From Phycisphaerales bacterium (GTDB lineage Bacteria > Planctomycetota > Phycisphaerae > Phycisphaerales > UBA1924): a stretch of 64,000 bases of DNA. Positions within the stretch are counted from its first letter, which is position 1. Each line of letters opens with the position of its first letter. Positions 17,441 to 25,770 of the stretch are shown here, piece after piece. Both the position numbers and the translations under genes were made by a program. The notes beneath the pieces are model-generated. The model made no database searches. It had not been told where the DNA came from and saw only the letters and a program-made list of their open reading frames with translations. Location: positions 1 through 64,000 of the forward strand of contig JAJDCZ010000043.1 of NCBI GenBank assembly GCA_029260555.1, given 5' to 3'.

Positions 17441-18949
17441 ATGGGGTATAGACAGATAGCGTTGAGCGCGGTGTCGTGCTGTGTTGTTGGCATGGTGAGT
17501 TTGTCTGCAATGGGGGCGGATGAGCAAGGTTGGCGTGGTGTGGCAACCGGTGTGTTGGAAGGGCCTGTCAAACGACTTCATGTGACGACGCTTGGCGAGA
17601 TTATTGAAGAGGTTGTGGTTGGTGGAACTCAGCGAGGGTGTCCACAACAGGTTTCGACCCATACGGATGCGGATTTTGCAGGCGGGGCGTTTGTTATTCA
17701 ACAGGGGTTTGCCGAGACGGAGATTGCTGCATCTTCGTTTACGGTTGCAGCAGCGGATTTTCCGTTACGGATTGACCTGATGGAGATGGTGTTTGCGCAG
17801 CAGACGAATATCCAGACCACGACGCACTGGTCTGTTTTGATCTGGGAGGGAACGCCGAACATGGGGAATCTGGTTGCGACATTTTCGTCGGACGATGTGA
17901 TATTGCCACATCTGGTTTTGCCAGCGGGGACATCGGGAGCGAACATTGCGGTGAGTGTTGACCCGAATGATCCGAATCAGATCATTTTGAATGACAATGG
18001 TTCGCAAACTTTCACGGTGGGGTATCGGATAGACAAGCACAACAATCAGACGCAGAATCCGTGTGTTGTGCCGCCGCCTGCGAATCAGAACGCATTTCCG
18101 ACGACGGACACCAGTGGCGTGTTGTCGCCTTCGGAGAACTGGATATTTGCGGTTTCCGGGCCGTTTTGTGTTATTACGGGCTGGAATCGTTTTAGTCAGC
18201 TCGGGGCGTTTAGTCCCAGTGGTGATTGGGTGTTACGGGTTTCGTGGACGCCTTTGAACTGCAACTTGCCGACGGGGGCGTGTTGTCTGTCGGATGGGTC
18301 GTGTCTTGATGGATTGACGCAGACAGAGTGCGAAAGTGTGCTCAGCGGGACCTGGCAGGGTGCTGCTTCGACTTGCGCGACGACGAATTGCCCTGAGCCA
18401 ACAGGAGCGTGTTGCTTTGGAACGGGGACATGCATTGATCTGACGCAGAGTCAGTGTGGTGTAGCTGGGGGAACCTATCTGGGTGATGGGACACAATGCA
18501 ATGGGAACCAGTGTCCAACGGGGGCGTGTTGTTTGCCAGATGGGACATGCATTGATGGTGTGACTGATGTGGAGTGCATGGTACAGGGTGGCGTGTTCCA
18601 AGGCGTGGGGACGGATTGCGCAACGACGAACTGTCCTGCGCCTGTGGGTGCGTGTTGCTTTGCTGGTGGATGTCTTGAGTTGACCGAAGCGGATTGCGCT
18701 CTGGCTGCAGGCACATGGGCAGGAGCAGGGACGGACTGTGTGGATGGTGATGGCAACGGTGTTGCTGATGCCTGTGAAAATCCGTGTCCTGTAGATTTTA
18801 ATGGCGATGGCATAGTTGACGTGCTGGATTTCTTTGCATTTGTAGTGGCGTTTAATATTCAGGATCCGCAGGCGGATCTGAATGGAGACACCGTTGTGGA
18901 TGTTCTGGACTTTTTCCTGTTCGTTGGGCTTTTTAGTGCAGGGTGTTAG
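17441..18949 (+). CDS. Secreted cysteine-rich repeat protein with dockerin-like tail
   Basis: A 502-residue exported protein. The ATG at 17441 is chosen for its GAGGGG ribosome-binding site and the signal peptide that follows (cleavage near SAMGADE). An N-terminal beta-rich region of about 270 residues is followed by four tandem repeats of roughly 40 residues that each begin T/V-G-A-C-C and carry about six cysteines (GACCLSDGSCLDG, GACCFGTGTCIDL, GACCLPDGTCIDG, GACCFAGGCLEL). The tail is the two-repeat EF-hand module with DVLDFFAF and DVLDFFLF, ending SAGC. The cysteine density implies many disulfides, which fits the neighbouring VKOR-thioredoxin protein. It is the first gene of a four-gene run of secreted proteins. 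Function unknown. Confidence 0.82.
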   Translation: MGYRQIALSAVSCCVVGMVSLSAMGADEQGWRGVATGVLEGPVKRLHVTTLGEIIEEVVVGGTQRGCPQQVSTHTDADFAGGAFVIQQGFAETEIAASSFTVAAADFPLRIDLMEMVFAQQTNIQTTTHWSVLIWEGTPNMGNLVATFSSDDVILPHLVLPAGTSGANIAVSVDPNDPNQIILNDNGSQTFTVGYRIDKHNNQTQNPCVVPPPANQNAFPTTDTSGVLSPSENWIFAVSGPFCVITGWNRFSQLGAFSPSGDWVLRVSWTPLNCNLPTGACCLSDGSCLDGLTQTECESVLSGTWQGAASTCATTNCPEPTGACCFGTGTCIDLTQSQCGVAGGTYLGDGTQCNGNQCPTGACCLPDGTCIDGVTDVECMVQGGVFQGVGTDCATTNCPAPVGACCFAGGCLELTEADCALAAGTWAGAGTDCVDGDGNGVADACENPCPVDFNGDGIVDVLDFFAFVVAFNIQDPQADLNGDTVVDVLDFFLFVGLFSAGC

Positions 18950-18995
18950 TTTGTAGATTTGTTGTCTGGGTTTTTGAGTTGATAAGGGGTTCGTG

Positions 18996-20714
18996 ATGTT
19001 AATTCGTGTGGGAAAGTGGTCCTGTCTTGCTTTGGTGTGTGTGTGTGGTGCTGGGGGGAGTGCGCATGGACAGGGATTGGTATTCAGTGATCAGACTGCG
19101 GCTGCGGGTGTGGTTTGTGTCTATCGGTCGCCGGTGGGGATGATGGCCAACCCGATGTTGGCTGGTGCAGCTGCGGGTGACTTTGATGGAGATGGATGGC
19201 AGGATCTGTTTGCGCTTGGTGGTGGGGATGGACCTGATCTATTGTTCATGAACAATGGGGATGGCACATTTACAGAGCAAGGAGCGACATGGGGGGTTGA
19301 TAGAAGGCATCTTGGTTCTGGTGTTGCGGTGGGTGATGTGAATGGTGATGGGTGGGTTGATGTTTATATTACGAGTCATGGACCAGCAGATGGACCAAGC
19401 GGGCCTGGGAATCATTTGCTTTATATGAATCAGGGTGGGACTGGGTTTGTGGAAAATGCACAGGCTGCGGGACTGGCATATGCCAGCCCGGCGGGAACAG
19501 ATGGTTTTGGTGCATCGTTTGGCGATTATGATCTTGATGGCGATCTGGATTTGATTGTTTGTGGGTGGGTGAGTTCATCTGGCGGCAATCGTCTTTTTGC
19601 CAATGATGGGAATGGTGTGTTTACGGATGTGACCAAGCAGGCTATCTTGTTTAATCTTATTGATTTGCATGGGTTCAGTCCTCGATTTGTTGATACAGAT
19701 GGCGACATGTATCCAGAGATTTTGATCGCTGCAGATTTTCAGACCAGCCTGTATCTCAAAAATAATGGCGATGGAACATTCAGCGATATGACCACGACAT
19801 CTGGCACAGGTCTTGACTCGAATGGGATGGGTGCGACGGTTGGTGATTTTGATAATAATGGATTGATAGACTGGTATGTGACGAGCATTCACGACGATTT
19901 CCTGACAGATAGATCAGGGAATATGTTGTACATGAACCAAGGATCGGATGTGTTTGTTGAGTCAAGTGTTGCGTTGGGTGTGAATGATGGCGGGTGGGGC
20001 TGGGGAGCGGTGGCAGAAGACTTTGACAATGATGGGTTGCTTGATATCGCAGAGACCAATGGTTGGTCGAGCACACAGTTTTTTAACGAGCGAATGTACT
20101 TGTTCATGAATCAGGGTGGAACTGGTTTTGTAGATCAGGCGCAGGCTGCGGGAGTGAATCACACTGGCCAGGGGCGTGGACTGTTGAGCTTTGATTATGA
20201 CAATGATGGTGATCGCGATCTGGTTGTGCTGACAAATGGCGGGGCGCTAGAGTTGTATCGAAATGATCTTGTTGGCGGGAACTGGCTGCGGGTGTTTCTG
20301 GATCGTGGCAATGACTGGCGTGTGGCACCGGGAGGGATTGGTGCGAAGGTGGCGGTGACGGTGGGTGGCCAGACACAGACGCGATGGCTTACAACGGGAT
20401 CGAACTATTTGAGTCAGAGTGAAGTCAGTGCACATTTTGGGTTTGGGGTTGTGGGTGTTGTTGATGAGGTGGTTGTGACCTGGCCTTCGGGTTTGGAAAG
20501 GCGAATGACAAATGTTGGTGTTGATCAGACGCTTGTGATTAGTGCGTGTATGGCGGATTACTCGGGAGATGGTGTTGTGGGCATGAGTGATCTGATTGGG
20601 TTTATGGGAATGTTTGATTTGCAGCACAGGGCTGCGGACATCAATGGGGATGGGTTTGTGGATGTACTTGATTTCTTTGGGTTTGTCGGGGCGTATGCAA
20701 TGGGTTGTCCCTGA
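18996..20714 (+). CDS. Secreted FG-GAP/ASPIC-UnbV (CRTAC1-like) propeller protein with dockerin-like tail
   Basis: A 572-residue exported protein. After a signal peptide (cleavage near AHGQG) come repeated FG-GAP/VCBS units, seen as D-x-D-x-D-G-x-x-D strings such as GDFDGDGWQDLF, GDVNGDGWVDVY and DFDNDGLLDIA, which normally fold as a calcium-binding beta propeller. Residues around 425-510 match the ASPIC/UnbV domain (GIGAKVAVTV, then HFGFG and VTWPSG). The C-terminal EF-hand module (DVLDFFGF) ends AMGCP; its first half is the more divergent GMSDLIGFMG. The ATG at 18996 is preferred over the GTG one codon earlier because of spacing to AAGGGG. It lies 46 bases after the cysteine-rich gene, in the same run. 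Confidence 0.86.
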   Translation: MLIRVGKWSCLALVCVCGAGGSAHGQGLVFSDQTAAAGVVCVYRSPVGMMANPMLAGAAAGDFDGDGWQDLFALGGGDGPDLLFMNNGDGTFTEQGATWGVDRRHLGSGVAVGDVNGDGWVDVYITSHGPADGPSGPGNHLLYMNQGGTGFVENAQAAGLAYASPAGTDGFGASFGDYDLDGDLDLIVCGWVSSSGGNRLFANDGNGVFTDVTKQAILFNLIDLHGFSPRFVDTDGDMYPEILIAADFQTSLYLKNNGDGTFSDMTTTSGTGLDSNGMGATVGDFDNNGLIDWYVTSIHDDFLTDRSGNMLYMNQGSDVFVESSVALGVNDGGWGWGAVAEDFDNDGLLDIAETNGWSSTQFFNERMYLFMNQGGTGFVDQAQAAGVNHTGQGRGLLSFDYDNDGDRDLVVLTNGGALELYRNDLVGGNWLRVFLDRGNDWRVAPGGIGAKVAVTVGGQTQTRWLTTGSNYLSQSEVSAHFGFGVVGVVDEVVVTWPSGLERRMTNVGVDQTLVISACMADYSGDGVVGMSDLIGFMGMFDLQHRAADINGDGFVDVLDFFGFVGAYAMGCP

Positions 20715-20735
20715 TCTGAATGGAGAATGTTGAAG

Positions 20736-21782
20736 ATGAAAAATGCGATGATGATGGCTGCGGGTCTGGCGTGTGTGTTTTCGGTTGCGAGCTTCGGGCA
20801 GGATTATGCACTAACGGTTGATCAGGCATCAAGTTCGTTGACCAGCGATGTGTCGATGACATTGAATGCATCGGGGACATTTATTGGCAACTATGACCCG
20901 GCGACGAACCCCAGTGGCACGCAGACGCGGCCGGGGTTGTTTGGTGGGTCTGGCAATCAGCCGATTCCTTATACCTCCACGATCAATGGCAACGGGTTGA
21001 ATAACTCATCGCCGACGGGCGGGTACACGCTGACGGTTGATCTGGTTGGCGGGTTTGCACAGGTCAACGGTTTTAGTATGGATTTGCTCGGAGGGTCGCT
21101 GGCGACGATTCCCATTGAACAAACCCTGATGTTCAGCACATTTCATACAATAAACCCGTCAGGTATTTTTATTGGCGGTATTCCCATTACGCTTCCTGTG
21201 GGTGATCTGACAATGAGTGTGCTGACGGCAACGCAGGTCAGCACAACCAGTGGTGGAATAGTGACGCCTGTGGGTCCGAATCAGTATTCGGTTTCGGTGC
21301 TTGTGCCGGTGGAGGTTATGTCGGTGTTAGAGCTTTCGGGTCAGCCTGTGGGGAATGGTCTTCCACTTCCCGCAGCATTTCTGGTCAGCGGTACGCTTGA
21401 TATTGCTGGTCAGAATGCGACATTGACGATGTCGGTTAATCTGGTGCCGGTGTTGCCACCAATCGTGGGACCGATTCCCGTAGCGACGGATCAGCCTGTG
21501 GATATTCCGACGCTTGGGGGCGGCGTGGCGCATTTGCTGTTTACATCACAACTGGACAGTGGCACCGTTGATGTGTCAATAACGGGACAGGTGGTATCAA
21601 CGGGGGCGGTGTGGTGTCCTGTGGATATCAACGGCGACGGTGTGGTTGATGTGCTTGATTTCTTTGCGTTTATTGTCGCATTCAACAATCAGGATCCAGT
21701 TGCGGATCTGAATGGCGACGGGTTTATTGATGTGCTTGATTTCTTTGCATTCGTGCAGGCGTTTAGCACAGGGTGTGGCTGA
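20736..21782 (+). CDS. Secreted protein of unknown function with dockerin-like tail
   Basis: A 348-residue exported protein: signal peptide to about residue 22 (SFGQDY), then a beta-rich, Ser/Thr/Gly-rich domain without a motif I recognise, and the two-repeat EF-hand tail (both copies DVLDFFAF) ending STGCG. The ATG at 20736 is preferred over one at 20727 because the GGAG at 20722-20725 lies about 10 bases before it but only 1 base before the other. It begins 21 bases after the preceding gene and ends 20 bases before the next, so it should be cotranscribed with both. The composition looks like an adhesin or matrix protein, but this is inference only. Confidence 0.78.
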   Translation: MKNAMMMAAGLACVFSVASFGQDYALTVDQASSSLTSDVSMTLNASGTFIGNYDPATNPSGTQTRPGLFGGSGNQPIPYTSTINGNGLNNSSPTGGYTLTVDLVGGFAQVNGFSMDLLGGSLATIPIEQTLMFSTFHTINPSGIFIGGIPITLPVGDLTMSVLTATQVSTTSGGIVTPVGPNQYSVSVLVPVEVMSVLELSGQPVGNGLPLPAAFLVSGTLDIAGQNATLTMSVNLVPVLPPIVGPIPVATDQPVDIPTLGGGVAHLLFTSQLDSGTVDVSITGQVVSTGAVWCPVDINGDGVVDVLDFFAFIVAFNNQDPVADLNGDGFIDVLDFFAFVQAFSTGCG

Positions 21783-21802
21783 TCTGAGATTGGCGGGTCA
21801 CT

Positions 21803-23533
21803 ATGAGGGCAGAGTTTGGCAGGCTGTACGCAGCGGGTTGCTTTGGCGCGTGCGTTATTTCGATGTGGGCTGTCAGTGTGCAGGCTCAGGTGCTTCATCT
21901 TGAGGCTGATCCGGGTGATCCATTTATTCGGCTGGGCATGTTTCGCCGGGTTGAGGCTCTTGATCCGGGGTTGTTGACGCGTGGTGTATATGTCAGCACG
22001 CAGGTGAATGTTGATGCCTCTGGGCTGGATGTTGTTGGTGATGCTGCCAATGAGCCGAGCATTGCGGTGGATCCGACAGCTCCGAATCGGATGATCATTG
22101 GCTGGCGTCAGTTTGATACCATTGCATCATCGTTTCGTCAGGCGGGTCGTGCGTATTCAAATGATGGAGGGCGCAGCTGGACATTTCCCAGTGTGCTTGA
22201 GCCGGGCGTTTTTCGGAGTGACCCGGTGGTGGGGGTGAATGGCGCAGGCAAGTTTTATTATTATTCACTGACTAACAACTTTACTTGCCAGATGTTTCAA
22301 TCTGCAGATGGCGGGGTGACTTTTGGATCGCCGGTGCAGGCATTTGGAGGCGACAAGCAGTGGTTTGTGGTGGATACGACAGGAGGGGTGGGGGATGGGC
22401 ATATTTATGCAATGTGGTCTACAGCGGTGGGGAACTGGTTTGACAGACCATTTTCGCGGTCGGTGGATGGGGGAGTGAGTTTTCAGGACCCTTTGATGCC
22501 TCCGGTTGCGACGGTGTTCGGGACGATGGATGTTGCAGTTGATGGCAGGGTATACATGGCGGGCAAGAGTTCGCCTGGGCTTTTGTCGCCGGTGTTTGTG
22601 GTGTGGTCTGATGATGCTCAGGATGCTCAGGTGGCGGTGCCCGGCTTTTCGTGGTCGCAAGTTGATGTGGGTGGAACGCTGGTGTTTGCGACGGGGCCGA
22701 ACCCGGGCGGGTTATTGGGTCAGTATTGGGTTGGTGTGAACAAGGCGCCGGGAGCGCTGCTTGGCGAGGTGTATGTGCTGGCGTCGGTGGATCCGATGGG
22801 AGCAGATCCGTGTGATGTCATGTTTGTGCGGAGTGTTGATGGCGGGGCGACATGGTCAACGCCGATGCGGGTCAATGATGATATATCAGAAGCGATGGGG
22901 TGGAACTGGTTTGGCGCAATGGATGTGTCGCCTGCGGGTCGAATCGATGTTGTGTGGTATGACAATCGTGATATGCGAACGGGTGACGGGCGGATGTCAG
23001 CATTGTATTACTCATCTTCAAATGATGGCGGACGCAGTTGGAGCGCATCGGTCGCGATAAGCCCGGTGTTTGACAGCCATACAGGATGGCCAGTTCAGCA
23101 GAAAATAGGTGATTATATTGGGGTGGTGAGCGATGAAGTGGGAGCAAATGTTGCATACACCGCGACCTTTGCGGGCGGGGAGGATGTTTATTATGTGCGC
23201 ATCGGGCCTTATGATTGCAATGGCAACGGCATAGCAGATGATATTGATATTGCGCAGGGGGTTGAGGCGGATTGCAATGGCAATGGGGTGCCGGATGTCT
23301 GTGAGATCGCTGCGGGGGATCTTGTTGATGCAGATGGTGATGGTGTGCCTGATGTTTGTCAGCAGTGTCCTGCGGATCTGAATGGCGATGGCAGTGTTGA
23401 TGTGCTGGATTTCTTTGCGTTTATTACGCTGTTTGCAAATCAGGATTTGGCAGCGGACATCAATGATGATGGGGTGATCGATGTGCTGGATTTCTTTGCA
23501 TTTATTACAGCGTTCAGTGCGGGGTGTGGATGA
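21803..23533 (+). CDS. Secreted sialidase-like (BNR/Asp-box) beta-propeller protein with dockerin-like tail
   Basis: A 576-residue exported protein. After the signal peptide (VQAQV) the body contains several Asp-box (BNR) motifs of the form S-x-D-G-G-x-x-W: SNDGGRSWTF, SADGGVTFG, SVDGGATW and SNDGGRSWS, marking a six-bladed propeller as in sialidases and related lectin-like proteins. Catalytic residues of a true sialidase (Arg triad, Tyr) cannot be confirmed by eye, so enzymatic activity is uncertain. A calcium-binding linker (DCNGNGIADD, DCNGNGVPDV, DADGDGVPDV, thrombospondin-type-3-like) leads to the EF-hand tail DVLDFFAF x2 ending SAGCG. It is the last gene of the secreted-protein run and ends 14 bases from the converging GT39 gene. 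Confidence 0.82.
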   Translation: MRAEFGRLYAAGCFGACVISMWAVSVQAQVLHLEADPGDPFIRLGMFRRVEALDPGLLTRGVYVSTQVNVDASGLDVVGDAANEPSIAVDPTAPNRMIIGWRQFDTIASSFRQAGRAYSNDGGRSWTFPSVLEPGVFRSDPVVGVNGAGKFYYYSLTNNFTCQMFQSADGGVTFGSPVQAFGGDKQWFVVDTTGGVGDGHIYAMWSTAVGNWFDRPFSRSVDGGVSFQDPLMPPVATVFGTMDVAVDGRVYMAGKSSPGLLSPVFVVWSDDAQDAQVAVPGFSWSQVDVGGTLVFATGPNPGGLLGQYWVGVNKAPGALLGEVYVLASVDPMGADPCDVMFVRSVDGGATWSTPMRVNDDISEAMGWNWFGAMDVSPAGRIDVVWYDNRDMRTGDGRMSALYYSSSNDGGRSWSASVAISPVFDSHTGWPVQQKIGDYIGVVSDEVGANVAYTATFAGGEDVYYVRIGPYDCNGNGIADDIDIAQGVEADCNGNGVPDVCEIAAGDLVDADGDGVPDVCQQCPADLNGDGSVDVLDFFAFITLFANQDLAADINDDGVIDVLDFFAFITAFSAGCG

Positions 23534-23547
23534 GCTGGGTGGGGTGG

Positions 23548-25077
23548 TCAGGGGATGACGCGGTAGGCTGAGAAGTCGTATTTGTGGACATGACCCGAGT
23601 GGATGGGTTCAAGTGTGATGTTGAGCTTGGAGTATTGGGCGAACTCGTCGCTGGTGGAATCGGTGCGTAATACGAGGATGGTGCCTGGTGGTGGGGCAGT
23701 GGGTGGGTTGAGGGTGGCGGATTTCCAGTAGACATCAAGATCCGAGCTATGGGATTGCTTGGCTTGCTTTGCGTAGTAGAGGACTTCGGGGCGGGCTTCG
23801 ATGAGGTGGTCTGCCCAGATGGTTGCGTTGTCTGGGAGATCAGCAGCCAGGGCGATGCCTGCGTCTTTGCCGGAGTTTCTGGTTCGTGATGGTTCGAGAA
23901 TCAGGAGATAGATGATGGCTGACAGTGTTAGCAGGACGGGCCAGAGCCAGGGTTTGTTGAGCAGCATGGTGCGGGCGATTTTTAATCGGCTGGGTGTGAG
24001 GAACGAATGGATGCCCAATGCCAGGTAAGCGAGCAGGGGTGGCGCGACAGCAAGGCTGGGCATGGCGTAACGATGGTTTGAGATGCCCAGGGCAGAGAAG
24101 ATGATCAGGGAAATGGCGACGGTGTAAAACAATGCGTAGGCGAGGGTGTGCAGGTTTGGTGTTGATGTTGACAGTCGTTCTTTTTTTGCATCCGGGCTTG
24201 TGAAGAAGAGGAGTGCCAGGCTCATGGGGAGGGCTGCGAGCCAGGCTGATGGTATGAGCAGCAGGGCGCGCCAGGCGTTCTTGAGTGACCAGAAAAAGTT
24301 GATGGGGCTTTGGGTGATGGGTGTGTCGTTGGTGATATTGAGTTGGTGGGCGGTGAGAATGGAGAGCAGTGTGATGATGGCAACTGTGAAAGTCAGTGCG
24401 AGCCAGAGGAGGGGCTGTTTGAGTGGTTTTGTGGAGTGAAGGACGAGGCAGGCTGCGGGAAGGGTTGCCAGAGCGACTGGTACGCCAGCGGGGCCTTTGG
24501 CGAGGATGAGGAATATGAGGCTGAGCGCGCAGATGAGCGCAGTGGTGGATCGTTTTAGAAGAGAGGTATTGGTGAGGAGCAAGAGTGAGAGGAGCGAGAG
24601 CGTGGCGATCTGGGTAGCGAGGTTGTTAAGGGGTTCGATTTCTGCGCTACGGGCAGAAGCCCAGAACCAGGGTGTGAGCAGGTGTCCAAAGCCTGCGTAG
24701 ATGGCGAACTTGCGTGAAAACCAGCGGGCTGCAACGAAGTAGGAGATGAAGACCGAGGTTGTGAATGCAAGGACGGAGACGAGACGAGCTGCGAACTCTG
24801 TGGGACCAAGGATGGCTGATGAGAGGGCGATAGCCCAGGTGATTGCGGGGGGTTTGCGGAGGTAGGTCTGGTGAAAGAGTGTGGGGGTGAGGAGGGAGGG
24901 GTTGTTGTGGTTCTGGATGTTGTTGAGTAGTTCCCAGGCGGGGATGGTGCGGTGGCCTTCAGTTGCAGCAAGACCTGAAGAACCAAGATTTGGCAGGAGG
25001 ATGAAGCAGGCCAGAGCCAGCAGCAGGGGCAGGTGCCAGCGGGGGGATTTTTGATTGTTTGAGTCAGGCAGAATCAC
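23548..25077 (-). CDS. GT39-family (ArnT/PMT-like) membrane glycosyltransferase
   Basis: A 509-residue polytopic protein with about 11-12 membrane helices and a C-terminal periplasmic domain (about residues 395-509). The first periplasmic loop holds the acidic-residue stretch AATEGHRTIPAWELL, and the second part carries YLRKPPAITW, in the place where GT-C enzymes such as ArnT have E/D-x-R-Y and K-PP motifs. These enzymes use lipid-linked sugars to modify lipid A, proteins or other envelope targets. Its substrate cannot be told. The start overlaps the phosphatase gene upstream by 4 bases, so the two are probably translationally coupled. Confidence 0.85.
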   Translation of the reverse strand: MILPDSNNQKSPRWHLPLLLALACFILLPNLGSSGLAATEGHRTIPAWELLNNIQNHNNPSLLTPTLFHQTYLRKPPAITWAIALSSAILGPTEFAARLVSVLAFTTSVFISYFVAARWFSRKFAIYAGFGHLLTPWFWASARSAEIEPLNNLATQIATLSLLSLLLLTNTSLLKRSTTALICALSLIFLILAKGPAGVPVALATLPAACLVLHSTKPLKQPLLWLALTFTVAIITLLSILTAHQLNITNDTPITQSPINFFWSLKNAWRALLLIPSAWLAALPMSLALLFFTSPDAKKERLSTSTPNLHTLAYALFYTVAISLIIFSALGISNHRYAMPSLAVAPPLLAYLALGIHSFLTPSRLKIARTMLLNKPWLWPVLLTLSAIIYLLILEPSRTRNSGKDAGIALAADLPDNATIWADHLIEARPEVLYYAKQAKQSHSSDLDVYWKSATLNPPTAPPPGTILVLRTDSTSDEFAQYSKLNITLEPIHSGHVHKYDFSAYRVIP

Positions 25078-25727
25078 CTTGTGGGAGGCCTGTTTTGATG
25101 TTCGAGTTGATCGATGGTTGGGACGGGTTCTGCGCTTGGGATGAGTGTGTTGTTTTGATATGCGAGTTTGATTTTGTCAGCCCATTCGTCGAGGACGAGT
25201 TTGAGTTTGGGGTTACGAGTTGAGCTGTGGCCGAAGCGGAGGGTTTCGTTGTAGGCCTGATCGAGGGGTTGGTTCTGGATGATGTAGCGATAGAGGGCGA
25301 TGGCAGCGCCGGTGCGTTCTGCACCAGCGGCGCAGTGGATGAGGACGGGTTGGCGTGATTTGTCTGTCATGATTTCAAGGGCGCGGACATACCAGTTGAC
25401 ATTGCCGGTGGCATCGCCTTCGAGGGGCATGAGGAAACGGGTGATGTGGAGAGAATCAGCGGTTTTCTGGGCGAGTTGGTCTTCGTGGGAGTCGGGTTTG
25501 TGGGCGCCGAGGTCGATGATGGTTTTGATGTTGTAGTTGTCAGCAAGTTTTTTGGTGGCTGCGGGCGTGAGTTCGCCGGAGCGATAGACGCTGCCAGCGC
25601 GGACGATGCTGAAGTTTTTGGGCCAGAGGTTTGGAGCGATGGAAGAGCTAAAGAGCCATATGAAGGCGGTGCCCAGAATGATCCAGGCAAAGATGCGTGC
25701 GTGAGGGGTTTGAGGGGAAGTGTTCAT
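25074..25727 (-). CDS. Membrane-anchored tyrosine/dual-specificity phosphatase
   Basis: A 217-residue protein with an N-terminal membrane anchor or uncleaved signal (about residues 10-30) and a cysteine-phosphatase domain. The P-loop signature H-C-x5-R-T-G is complete as HCAAGAERTG, and the preceding NYNIKTIIDLGA strand and the SVYRSGEL-like start (VYRSGELTP) are typical of DSP/PTP-like enzymes. The anchor orientation suggests the domain faces the periplasm, which is unusual for substrates such as phosphotyrosine; a phosphoinositide or lipid-phosphate substrate is possible (inference). The stop overlaps the start of the GT39 gene, which hints at a joint role in a lipid-linked sugar pathway. 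Confidence 0.82.
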   Translation of the reverse strand: MNTSPQTPHARIFAWIILGTAFIWLFSSSIAPNLWPKNFSIVRAGSVYRSGELTPAATKKLADNYNIKTIIDLGAHKPDSHEDQLAQKTADSLHITRFLMPLEGDATGNVNWYVRALEIMTDKSRQPVLIHCAAGAERTGAAIALYRYIIQNQPLDQAYNETLRFGHSSTRNPKLKLVLDEWADKIKLAYQNNTLIPSAEPVPTIDQLEHQNRPPTR

Positions 25728-25770
25728 GATTGTTCAGGGCGGGTTCTTGTCAGCGGTATACGATAGATCA

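Noticed and set aside
12448-23533. Classical cellulosome-type dockerin/cohesin system
   Set aside because: The EF-hand tails are dockerin-like, but there is no cohesin, scaffoldin or glycoside hydrolase in the window; the same tail is attached to unrelated bodies, so a sorting or anchoring role fits better.
21803-23533. A functional sialidase linked to the neu operon
   Set aside because: The Asp-box motifs are clear but the catalytic Arg triad and Tyr/Glu pair could not be placed, and the gene is 8 kb away in a different transcript; the propeller may be non-catalytic.
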